64,000 nt of DNA from Paenibacillus oceani. GTDB lineage: Bacteria; Bacillota; Bacilli; Paenibacillales; NBRC-103111. Both the position numbers and the translations under genes were made by a program. The DNA lies in the NCBI RefSeq assembly GCF_014705615.1, contig NZ_JACXJA010000020.1, positions 1-64,000 of the forward strand, in the 5' to 3' direction. Positions 53,415 to 61,394 of the stretch are shown piece by piece (within the stretch, counting starts at the first letter, position 1; every line of letters starts with the position of its first letter). The notes under the pieces were generated by a model, which saw only the letters and a list, made by a program, of their open reading frames with translations, had not been told where the DNA came from and searched no databases.

Positions 53415-53846
53415 TTACTCTCCGTAACCGATGGCAAGAACAAACGCCAGCGACAGAAACGCGCAAAGCGGCACATACAGATACGTGTCCATTTTGGAGA
53501 ACGTCGTAGCCCGCTTTTTCTTGAAAATCCCGAAAAGGTTGAACTCGCCAATTACCCGAAGCGCAAAAACGACGGCACATACCCATACGCCGACCCGGAC
53601 GATAAAGTCCTGAGCGGGAAAGCTGAACTCGACCAGACCGGTCCGAAGCAGGAGAAACAGTCCGGCCGAGCTGACGAGCAGCGCGATGAGAAGCGTCTCC
53701 CACACGCCTGGGACGAATGCCCGTTCGCCTTCCTGCTCGGGGATCACAGCCCTTGTCCCCCACTGCCCGCCCAATGCCCAGAAGACATGCAGCAGGCCGA
53801 TAGCAAACAGGATACATGCAGCCAGTACAACGATGATGGTTACCAT
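53415..53846 (-). CDS. DUF3995 membrane protein
   Basis: The 143-aa protein has four membrane helices in the DUF3995 layout: N-terminal helix, FWALGG motif with GGQWGTRAVIPE, then AGLFLLLRTG and VIGEFNLFGIFKK. Function unknown. AAGGAGA precedes ATG 53846. It is 56 bp downstream of the TetR gene on the same strand, so the two probably form one autoregulated unit. Confidence 0.85.
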   Translation of the reverse strand: MVTIIVVLAACILFAIGLLHVFWALGGQWGTRAVIPEQEGERAFVPGVWETLLIALLVSSAGLFLLLRTGLVEFSFPAQDFIVRVGVWVCAVVFALRVIGEFNLFGIFKKKRATTFSKMDTYLYVPLCAFLSLAFVLAIGYGE

Positions 53847-53902
53847 TCCGATCTCCTTCTGCCGCTGCTACACTGCTCGGCAACTTCATGTTGTGTAATA
53901 AC

Positions 53903-54493
53903 CTATCGCTGGGCGATCCCTTCCCATATGACGTCCAAATACCGTTCGAACATGTCGCCGATCCTTGAATGTTGGTTATGCGGCAGCGACCACGACATCA
54001 TGGTCTGGAGGTAGACACCGAGGACGGTGGAGACGATGACGTCCGTGTCCCAGCGGCTGTTCAGCTTCCCGTTCCGTCTGGCCCGGTCGATCAGGGAGGC
54101 GAGGCTTTGCTGCAGCCGCCGGATGCTTTTCGACTCGTTCTCGAACAGGTAAGCCGACTTGATCACTTCGACGATGGAGAGCTTCATCAGTTCCCCATTT
54201 GACGTATACCTTTGCAGCAAGTCGGTTAATACGAGCTTGAGCTGCTCTTTCGGCTCCGGGACATCTTGATACTCCTCCATGCCCTTGTTCAACACTTCGA
54301 GCTGGGATTCCCCCAAATACAATAAAATTTCTTCTTTTTTCGTAAAGTAATTGAAAAACGTCCCTTTGGCGATGCCGCAGGCGGAGGCGATTTCTTGAAC
54401 GGTCACCTGCTCGAAGCCTTTTTCTTGAAAGAGCTGGAGCGCCTGCACGAAGATTTGTTCTTTTAATGCTTTTTTGCGGGTTTCTCTCAGCAT
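53903..54493 (-). CDS. TetR-family regulator
   Basis: The 196-aa regulator has an N-terminal HTH (ALQLFQEKGFEQVTVQEIASACGIAKGTFFNYFTKKEEILL) and a helical ligand domain. It probably controls itself and the DUF3995 gene through the palindrome at 54520-54546, 27 bp upstream of its start. The ligand is unknown. The start ATG 54493 lies close to GGAGTG. Confidence 0.92.
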   Translation of the reverse strand: MLRETRKKALKEQIFVQALQLFQEKGFEQVTVQEIASACGIAKGTFFNYFTKKEEILLYLGESQLEVLNKGMEEYQDVPEPKEQLKLVLTDLLQRYTSNGELMKLSIVEVIKSAYLFENESKSIRRLQQSLASLIDRARRNGKLNSRWDTDVIVSTVLGVYLQTMMSWSLPHNQHSRIGDMFERYLDVIWEGIAQR

Positions 54494-54519
54494 TGGAGTT
54501 CACTCCTGAATCCATAAGC

Positions 54520-54546
54520 GACCTTGGTCATAATTTGACTAAGGTC
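54520..54546. promoter_or_regulatory. TetR operator palindrome
   Basis: GACCTTGGTCA and TGACTAAGGTC, near-perfect inverted arms of 11 bp separated by TAATT. Each arm also contains its own GACC/GGTC-type half symmetry, as in many TetR sites. Confidence 0.65.
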
Positions 54547-54695
54547 ATTTTAATTTCTTCTGCGCCGTTTTGTCAATCGGCGTCATTCCGGCCGTCGGTG
54601 ATGCGGCAGCAAGCGGCTAGATGTTTACAATTCTCTCCATCTGTCAACTCTTGTAATATCCCAATCTATCACTACTAAACGAGGAGGATGTTACT

Positions 54696-55481
54696 ATGGC
54701 TGCTAGATGGAAGAAATGGTGGATAACCGCGGCGGCGGGAATCGCGCTGACGATCGGTGCGGGCGAGGCGGTCCAGGCGGAGCTGACTCCGGCGGAGGAG
54801 TGGGCGTTAGTCGAGCATTGGTCATACGCCGCGGAGGCTTGGAGCTTGCGGGAGGCCGCCCTTCAGCAGGCAAATGAGAACCATTCGGGTGAAGGAGCCG
54901 GGACGGATACAGCTGCGGCTGCGGCTACCTTTGGAAGCGAGGCGGCGGAGCTGGACGCTTCGGCGATCCAACTGCTCCAGTATCAAGTGAACGCGGGGGA
55001 TACGTTATATAAAATATCGAAAGCTTTCGGCGTTACGGTCGAGGACCTGCAAGCGCTCAATACGCTGGATAATCCGAACCGGCTGAAGGTCGGACAAATG
55101 CTGGAGATTCCGCAGCTTGATGCGGAGTGGAGCGAAGGCAGCGCGGACCGGCCGGTCGTGCAGCGCGTACTGAGCTCGACCTTGACCGCTTACACGGCCG
55201 GCAAGGAATCCACAGGCAAGACCCCTTCGCATCCGGCTTACGGCATTACGCGCAGCGGCAGCAAAGCGGAGGAGGGGAGGACGGTCGCGGTAGACCCGTC
55301 CATCATTCCGCTCGGCTCGACGGTGCTGATCGAAGGGATCGGCGTGCGCAAAGCCGAAGATACGGGCTCGGCCATCAAAGGCGCTCGCATCGACGTTTTC
55401 ATGAACGATTTGAAGGAAGCGGTCGATTTCGGAGTGAAGAAAAACGTCAAAGTCTTCGTTCTGGCCGACCGCAGCGCCTGA
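54696..55481 (+). CDS. Secreted LysM-3D domain protein (Rpf/YocH-like)
   Basis: The 261-aa protein has a signal peptide (to about 28, VQAEL), one LysM repeat (about 93-138: YQVNAGDTLYKISKAFGVTVEDL...) and a C-terminal 3D domain with the three aspartates in VAVDPSIIPLGS and AEDTGSAIKGARIDVFM. Such proteins are cell-wall hydrolases like YocH, probably lytic transglycosylase-like. GAGGAGG precedes ATG 54696. A tract of short repeats follows the gene. Confidence 0.92.
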   Translation: MAARWKKWWITAAAGIALTIGAGEAVQAELTPAEEWALVEHWSYAAEAWSLREAALQQANENHSGEGAGTDTAAAAATFGSEAAELDASAIQLLQYQVNAGDTLYKISKAFGVTVEDLQALNTLDNPNRLKVGQMLEIPQLDAEWSEGSADRPVVQRVLSSTLTAYTAGKESTGKTPSHPAYGITRSGSKAEEGRTVAVDPSIIPLGSTVLIEGIGVRKAEDTGSAIKGARIDVFMNDLKEAVDFGVKKNVKVFVLADRSA

Positions 55482-55512
55482 CGGCTCTGGGAGAGACCGT
55501 GAACGGAGAAAA

Positions 55513-55613
55513 CTAGACCGAGACTGAGAAGCGAGAACTGAGACTGAGACTGAGATCTGAGACTAAGAACCGAGAACCGAGAACCGAGAACCGAGAACCG
55601 AGAACCGAGAACT
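55513..55613 (+). repeat. GAGAACC heptamer tandem repeats
   Basis: Degenerate GAGACTGA-type units (55513-55560) merge into six or seven uniform GAACCGA heptamers (about 55567-55612). Simple-sequence array of unknown role in a 184-bp gap. Confidence 0.85.
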
Positions 55614-55665
55614 GTTCATACTCGTACGGCACCGTGCCGCTGAGACTCGTGCGCCTGTGTGCCGG

Positions 55666-58611
55666 TCATTTTCTCCGGAAACTGACCGGAGGCCGCCCCC
55701 AGTAGCGGCTGTATACGCGCGAGAAATGGCTGACATCGGCAAATCCGCTTAGCGCGGCGGCCTCGTACACTTTCATGCCGGATTCGAGCAGCGCCTTCGC
55801 GCGTTCCATGCGCCGGTTTTGCACATAATCGGTGAACGGCAGACCGGTTTCCTTTTTGAACAGGCGGCTTAAGTAGACGGGATGGATGCCGGTATGACCG
55901 GCGATTTCCTGAAGCGACAGCTTCTTATGCAAGCTTTGCTGCACAAAAGCGAGCACTTCGCGAATGATCGGATGCCGGGCTGTATCGGCCGTCCGTTTCG
56001 CCGCTGCAAGCACTTCGTCCGCCAGCCGCTTCAGCAGCTCCAGGCCTTGCTCCGGATATTTCGCGTCCAGTGCGGCAAGCGGGTTGTCCGCGATGCCGAA
56101 GCTTTCGCCAAGACTCCATCCCCGGCGTTCGGCATGACGGACGATCAGCAGGCACCCGTCCAGCAGATGGACCCGCCAATTGCCGGGACCGGCGGAAAGC
56201 TCGATCCGGCTGCTCCACCATGCGTTCAAAGCATCGTTCACTTCGTCGGGACGGCACGTGTCCAGCGCAATATGGAGCCACTGCTCGGCATCGCCGCGGG
56301 TTGCGGCCGCTGCTCCTTCTTCAACCGGAAGCGCAGCGTCACTCGTTTCACCTGCCGGGCGGCTGCTTGTCCGCTTGCGCTCCGGTGCCGCGAACGATAA
56401 CCCGACGCTCACCGGCTCCCCGCGGGCAGCATCTTCCTCGGCATAGATCCGCACGGTTCCTGTGACCCGGTCGTATTTCCAGCCGGACAATGTTTTTTTG
56501 GCTGCGGAACGAGGGTGCTGCTCCGGGCACTGTTCGCCGTTCAGCTCAAGAAGAGACGGCTTCCTGCCGGTATGGACGACAAGCTCATAGCTGCGCTTAG
56601 CCGGCATACCCTCATATGTCCCAGTCCGCGGCCAGATAAGCAGGACGGTACGTTCGTCGTCCGAATCGCATTCGATCCGGGTCGTCGCGGCATACCCGTC
56701 CTCGTATTGGAAAGACTCCCCGTCATCCTCATACAGAACGGTCTCGCTTTGCCCGCTGGGGTAAATATGAAGCGTGATTCGTTCCGGAGACGACCGGCCG
56801 ACATAATCCATATCCGGCCACATCGGCACGATCGCCCCCGCCCGCACGAATAAAGGGCCCCCTGCCTGCTCCGGAGGGCGGTACTCGATCTCGAACGGCC
56901 CTTCGTAACGATCGCCCGTCCAGAAATCCGTCCATCGTCCTTCCGGAAGGTAGACGCGATCCGTAAAGACGCCCACAAGCAAATAATCCCCGAGCATATA
57001 CTGCCGGCTCAAATCGCGGCAGGCCGGATCTTCGGGAAACAGAAGCGGCATCGCCCGCGCGATCGGCATGCCGGTGAGCATGGCCGTGTATGCGGTCGAG
57101 TACAAATAAGGCAAGAGCCGATAACGCAGCCGGGCGTACGTCCGGAATAAGTTCCGCTGCCGTTCCTCCAGAAAGCAAGGATGCCGGAAATGCCGGTCGG
57201 TGTTGTTTTGCGCCCAAGGTAGTAATAAACCGGCGTGAATCCCCTCGGGCGCGTCGACATGAATATGGATCGCCGTATGCACATGGCCGGACAGCCCGGA
57301 ATTGAGAGCGGATACGATGGCGGTGGAACGCAAGCCGTATTTCCCGCTTTCGGTGGCTGTATATTGCTGCATTCCCGTGTACCCGACGACCGCGTGAATC
57401 ATCGGCCGTTTGCCGGTTTGCTCCCGGTACCCGTCATACATTTGCTTGCCGAGCATCAGCGGGTACAGATTGTGCAGCTCGTTGTCCGACATCCCGTTCT
57501 GCCACTGCCTCTCCGGCTGACCGAGCGTCTGTTTGCCGCTGATGAACTTAAACGCGTCGACACCGTCGGAGACGAATCGGCGCATGGAATCGAACCATGA
57601 TTTTTCCGAAGGGATTTCATCGGCTGCAGGGGTCCGGACTAGTTGTTCCTCGTATCCGGACAAGTCGTAATCGCAATCCATCGACAGACTCAGCTTGAAG
57701 CCGTGACGGTGGAGCGTATCGATAAACGTCAGCGTTCCTTGCTGGCCTTGCTGGGAGACGACGAAACGGCGGGGATCCCAGCTTATGGGAGCGGAACTCT
57801 CTTCACCCGAAGCCATCCATCCGCCTACGAGCCCAATCAGGTCGCACGGAATCCCCTCCTGGCGGAACTTCAGCGCATCCTCAAGTACTTGGCGTCCCCC
57901 GGTCTCCACCGAGCAATAATAATGAAGCCCGTACGCCCATATCGGCAAAAGACGCGGTTTACCGGCAATCCCAGTGTACCGGTTCAGCAGCTCCGCATAC
58001 GTATCGCCGCTGATCAGATACACGTCCAGGCCGCCCTCGGGGCCTTCGATCCGGATCTCGCCATGCGCTTCGTGCGCGATGTCGATCGTATGCCTCCACG
58101 TCGTGTTCATCAGCAGCGCCCAGCCCCGGTTGCTCATCATGAAAGGAATCGGCGCATGATAGTTCGTGCCGGACACCCACATGTCCACCTTCTGCCCGCG
58201 CCGCTCGATCTGGTCGGGGGCGACGTCCCCCAGTCCGTATATACACTCGTCGCCGTCTAAGACGAGCCGCAAGCCAAAGCCGCCGCCCGGATGCGACCAG
58301 GGCGGAGACGCCGTCTCCGTGCGGACTCGCTCCCCGCCGCCCCAGCTAAACAAACCGTCTGCGAGCGCGACACGCAGCTCCGCTTCTTCGGTGCGGACGT
58401 GCACCGTCTCCCCGTCCATACTGGTCGTATAAGGACAGCGTTCCCCGGGCTGCCGAATCATCCCGTAACGAATCAGTCCCGACTCGGGAAACTGGCCGGA
58501 GCCGCTGTATTGAATCCGGAACGTATGGGGCGAGACCGGACTGATGCGTACCCAGCCGCCTTGATGCAATTCAAATAAAAAGCTGTTCGGTTGCTTGCCC
58601 AGCGTTCTCAC
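55666..58611 (-). CDS. GH31 domain-AraC fusion, catalytic residues lost (putative sugar-responsive regulator)
   Basis: One unbroken 981-aa frame. Residues ~1-690 are GH31-like: N-terminal beta domain (GLGDVAPDQIERRG), a barrel with HGFKLSLSMDCDYDL and a C-terminal beta region (PEGRWTDFWTGDRYEG, VRAGAIVPMWP). The nucleophile site reads FKFISGK (I357 where Asp is expected, K360 for Glu), and the acid/base region ESGKYG has K424 where Asp is expected. After a ~50-aa linker, residues ~775-870 resemble the pre-HTH part of YesN, then an AraC double HTH (LSLQEIAGHTGIHPVYLSRLFKKETG, SGFADVSHFSRVY). GTG 58611 lies nine bases after GAGGG. Divergent from two Gfo/Idh genes. Confidence 0.88.
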   Translation of the reverse strand: MRTLGKQPNSFLFELHQGGWVRISPVSPHTFRIQYSGSGQFPESGLIRYGMIRQPGERCPYTTSMDGETVHVRTEEAELRVALADGLFSWGGGERVRTETASPPWSHPGGGFGLRLVLDGDECIYGLGDVAPDQIERRGQKVDMWVSGTNYHAPIPFMMSNRGWALLMNTTWRHTIDIAHEAHGEIRIEGPEGGLDVYLISGDTYAELLNRYTGIAGKPRLLPIWAYGLHYYCSVETGGRQVLEDALKFRQEGIPCDLIGLVGGWMASGEESSAPISWDPRRFVVSQQGQQGTLTFIDTLHRHGFKLSLSMDCDYDLSGYEEQLVRTPAADEIPSEKSWFDSMRRFVSDGVDAFKFISGKQTLGQPERQWQNGMSDNELHNLYPLMLGKQMYDGYREQTGKRPMIHAVVGYTGMQQYTATESGKYGLRSTAIVSALNSGLSGHVHTAIHIHVDAPEGIHAGLLLPWAQNNTDRHFRHPCFLEERQRNLFRTYARLRYRLLPYLYSTAYTAMLTGMPIARAMPLLFPEDPACRDLSRQYMLGDYLLVGVFTDRVYLPEGRWTDFWTGDRYEGPFEIEYRPPEQAGGPLFVRAGAIVPMWPDMDYVGRSSPERITLHIYPSGQSETVLYEDDGESFQYEDGYAATTRIECDSDDERTVLLIWPRTGTYEGMPAKRSYELVVHTGRKPSLLELNGEQCPEQHPRSAAKKTLSGWKYDRVTGTVRIYAEEDAARGEPVSVGLSFAAPERKRTSSRPAGETSDAALPVEEGAAAATRGDAEQWLHIALDTCRPDEVNDALNAWWSSRIELSAGPGNWRVHLLDGCLLIVRHAERRGWSLGESFGIADNPLAALDAKYPEQGLELLKRLADEVLAAAKRTADTARHPIIREVLAFVQQSLHKKLSLQEIAGHTGIHPVYLSRLFKKETGLPFTDYVQNRRMERAKALLESGMKVYEAAALSGFADVSHFSRVYSRYWGRPPVSFRRK

Positions 58612-58650
58612 CTCCGTTATCCCTCATCATACCATCGGGGACTCGGAAGC

Positions 58651-58720
58651 GGACGAAAAAGTTTCGAAAAGTCATGAAATTTGAAAAAGTGTTTATCTGA
58701 GTCCATGAAAAAGTCATCCC
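58651..58720. promoter_or_regulatory. Candidate binding region of the GH31-AraC protein
   Basis: A-rich direct repeats GTTTCGAAAAGTCATGAAAT and GAGTCCATGAAAAAGTCAT in the 198-bp divergent intergenic region. AraC-family sites are often direct repeats of this size. A half CIRCE-like TTAGCACTC near 58772 has no second half. Assignment is by position only. Confidence 0.35.
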
Positions 58721-58809
58721 GCTCCCATATACGGCTTGTCGGAAAATTGTTAACCTGTTGTTGTAAAGAGAGTTAGCACTCTATCGGCTAAAGGGGGACG
58801 AAGAGCGAC

Positions 58810-59826
58810 ATGTCATTTCGGTTTGCGATTATCGGATGTCGCCACGGGCATATCTCGACATTTATTAAAGAGATGCTGGATGCCGGTCATACGTGCGTCG
58901 GTATATACGATCCGGAAGATTGGAAACTGGCGAACCGGTACGCCGAGCTGTACGGGATCCCGCTCGCGGGTAACAGGGAGGAGCTGCTGGCGTCCTCTGT
59001 GCAGATCGTAGGTTCCTCAGCGGTGAATAATGAGAAAATCGAGCTAATCGAAGCATGCGAACGAAGAGGCATCCATATCATGCTCGACAAGCCGGCCGTT
59101 ACGGACCGGGATGGCTTGCAGAGGCTCGAGGCGGTCGCGGAGCGGGGAGCGATTCAGATCGGACTGATGCTGCCGAAGCGGTTCAGCGGAGCGATGACGG
59201 TGCTGAAGCGGGAGATCGTTGCCGGTACTTTGGGCAAAGTGGTTCATATCCATATATCCAGTCCTCATAAGCTGATGCCGTCCGCCCGGGATACGTGGCA
59301 TTTCTCCAAGAAGCAGAACGGCGGCGTGCTGATCGACCTGCTTATTCACGATACGGACTTGCTGCGCTGGCTGACCGGGCGAGAGATCGTCTTGACGCAA
59401 AGCGTTCTGGCCAAAAATATATTGCCGGAGTATCCGGACTTTTATGACGTTGCCTCTGTGCAGGCGGTGCTGGACAACGGGACGACCGCACAGCTGTATG
59501 CGGATTGGCATACGCCGGATTGCAATACGGACGGGCGGTTTAGCCGGATCGTCGTGGCCGGTACCGAAGGATATGCAGAGTGGAGCGTAGGCTACGATGC
59601 CGCGGACGGAAAAAACAGGGCGCAGCTGCGGATTACCAGGGGAGACGCGTCGGATCAGCTGGGTACGGTCATGACGCCGGTTGCGGTGGCCGCGACTTCC
59701 GTATCCGATTTTCTCGATCGCGTGGCCGGCCGTCCCGGCACGTTTACGCACCGCGATATCATAGAGGCCAGCAAAGCCGTCATTGAGGCGGACGAGAGTG
59801 CCGTAGTCAGGAACAGATTCGGGTAA
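58810..59826 (+). CDS. Gfo/Idh/MocA-family oxidoreductase
   Basis: A 338-aa dehydrogenase: RFAIIGCRHGHISTFIKEML (atypical Rossmann, with GCRHGH in place of GxGxxG), IMLDKPAV (DKP box), and HDTDLLRWLTGRE. It starts at ATG 58810, divergent from the GH31-AraC gene. The next dehydrogenase begins 56 bp later, so the two probably share a transcript and pathway, such as oxidation of a sugar or inositol. Confidence 0.9.
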   Translation: MSFRFAIIGCRHGHISTFIKEMLDAGHTCVGIYDPEDWKLANRYAELYGIPLAGNREELLASSVQIVGSSAVNNEKIELIEACERRGIHIMLDKPAVTDRDGLQRLEAVAERGAIQIGLMLPKRFSGAMTVLKREIVAGTLGKVVHIHISSPHKLMPSARDTWHFSKKQNGGVLIDLLIHDTDLLRWLTGREIVLTQSVLAKNILPEYPDFYDVASVQAVLDNGTTAQLYADWHTPDCNTDGRFSRIVVAGTEGYAEWSVGYDAADGKNRAQLRITRGDASDQLGTVMTPVAVAATSVSDFLDRVAGRPGTFTHRDIIEASKAVIEADESAVVRNRFG

Positions 59827-59882
59827 GTATAGTTTGCAATCCAGGCTTCACAGCCAGCCATTCCGGAGAGGAGAACACAATC

Positions 59883-60914
59883 ATGAACAAAAAGCGCGAT
59901 AAGTCCAATGTAGGCGCCGCGGTAGTCGGACTGGGGAGAGGTCAGACACACGTAAACGGGCTGCTGCGCGCCAAAGGCGCGGAGCTGCTCGCGGTATGCG
60001 ACAAAAACAAGGAAGCGGCGGACCGGTTCGCCTCGCAGCACGGGATCGACGCGTATACCGATCTCAGTTCGCTGCTGGAGCGCGAGGATATCGATCTGAT
60101 TCACGTCTGCACCCCGAGCGGGCTGCATACCGAGATGCTGCTGCAGATCGCCGAAGCGGGCAAGCATGCGATTACCGAGAAGCCGCTCGATATTACGCTC
60201 GAACGAATCGACATGGCGGTTGAAGCGTTCGCGAAGCGCAATTTGCAGTTCGGCTGCATATTCCAGATCCGGCTTATGCCCGCGATCCGCCATATGAAGC
60301 AGGCCGTCGACAGCGGACGTCTGGGCAAGTTGTTCATGGCGAACGCCCACATTCATTTTTACAGGACGCAGGAATACTACGAGCAAAACGGCGGCTGGAG
60401 AGGAACGTGGGCTTGGGACGGAGGAGGCTCGCTGATGAACCAGGCGATTCATACGATCGACCTGATGCAGTGGATGCTGGGGCCGGTCGAGTCGGTCATC
60501 GGACATACGCAGGTCAGCACGCACCGGATCGAGACGGAAGATACGGGAGTAGCGCTGCTGAAATTCGCAAACGGCGCCTGCGGAACGATTGCCGGTACGA
60601 CCTCGGCGTATCCGGGCTTCGGCACGTCGCTGGACATCTACGGCGAAGACGGCGGAATCGGGATGAGAAACAATCAGATTACGAACTGGAAAATCCGCGG
60701 CGACCAGATGGCGGCGGAAGAAGCGGCCGTAATCGGAAACGTCGAGCTGAACGTGACAAACGATACGACCGGCGAGCAAATTCAGGATATGGTCGACGCC
60801 GTCCGCAACAACCGTCCGCCGCTGATTACCGGCAAGGAAGGCCGGGACGCGGTCGAGATCGTGCTCGCGATCTACGAATCTTCCCGCACGGGCAAGGAAG
60901 TCCGGCTGCGCTGA
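59883..60914 (+). CDS. Gfo/Idh/MocA-family oxidoreductase
   Basis: The 343-aa dehydrogenase has the Rossmann motif AAVVGLGRGQTHVNGLL, AITEKPLDI (EKP box), MNQAIHTIDLMQWMLGPV (catalytic His region) and the C-terminal GKEGRDAVEIVLAIYES. GGAGAGG precedes ATG 59883. Together with the gene before it this may form a two-step conversion under the divergent GH31-AraC regulator. Confidence 0.92.
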   Translation: MNKKRDKSNVGAAVVGLGRGQTHVNGLLRAKGAELLAVCDKNKEAADRFASQHGIDAYTDLSSLLEREDIDLIHVCTPSGLHTEMLLQIAEAGKHAITEKPLDITLERIDMAVEAFAKRNLQFGCIFQIRLMPAIRHMKQAVDSGRLGKLFMANAHIHFYRTQEYYEQNGGWRGTWAWDGGGSLMNQAIHTIDLMQWMLGPVESVIGHTQVSTHRIETEDTGVALLKFANGACGTIAGTTSAYPGFGTSLDIYGEDGGIGMRNNQITNWKIRGDQMAAEEAAVIGNVELNVTNDTTGEQIQDMVDAVRNNRPPLITGKEGRDAVEIVLAIYESSRTGKEVRLR

Positions 60915-60961
60915 CCAATCAGCGGAGGAGAAGTACGCCTACACGTAGCAGCAGAGATGCG

Positions 60962-61105
60962 GGCTTTAAAACGCAATACGGCTCTAAAGCACAATGTGGC
61001 TCTAAAGCATAATGCGGCTCTAAAGCATAATGCGGCTCTAAGACACACTGTGATCCTAAAACAAAATACAGCTCCATAACACCATGCGGCCCTAAACACA
61101 ATAAG
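60962..61105 (+). repeat. 18-bp tandem repeat array
   Basis: Eight consecutive 18-bp units around GGCTCTAAAGCATAATGC, with units 2-4 nearly identical and the outer ones diverged. The last unit runs into the palindromic element. Confidence 0.85.
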
Positions 61106-61297
61106 AGTCCCTGGCACCCTTTATTTTTTTCGGCATATTGGCACGATTGAAGCAAATAGGAGCGGTTTGCGCCTCTTATTTCATCCGTTGGGTTCGTTCT
61201 GTACCCGTTTCACGGATAATAAGGGCTTCAAACCGCTCTTATTTCTCTGTCCGAGCCGGTTCCAGGCAAAATAAAGGGTGCAAACCGCTCTTATTCA
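61098..61297 (-). repeat. Four-palindrome intergenic element, copy 3 (inverted)
   Basis: Units at about 61099-61128, 61153-61181, 61214-61242 and 61267-61296, in the reverse order and sense of copies 1 and 2. For example AATAAGAGTCCCTGGCACCC is the inverse of unit four, and GGCAAAATAAAGGGTGCAAA the inverse of unit one. Confidence 0.78.
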
Positions 61298-61394
61298 AAC
61301 GAATTCTCGTCCAAGAGTGGGTGGCTCGGGCTCCGGACCGGACCCCGAAACCGGACCCCGAAGCCGCCCCCGAACCCGATCGCGGTCCCTGGCC

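Larger units (their letters stand above)
60915..61394. other. 480-bp intergenic region made of repeats
   Basis: Two arrays: eight 18-bp units (60962-61105), then copy 3 of the four-palindrome element (61098-61297). From 61305 to 61394 a GGACCCCGAA-type simple stretch precedes the topB stop. No gene supported. Confidence 0.6.

Noticed and set aside
55513-55613. Short tandem array as CRISPR or origin iterons
   Set aside because: Heptamer simple sequence without spacers and no replication genes nearby.
58770-58785. CIRCE-like sequence before the Gfo/Idh gene
   Set aside because: Only one half site (TTAGCACTC) is present; the inverted half is missing.
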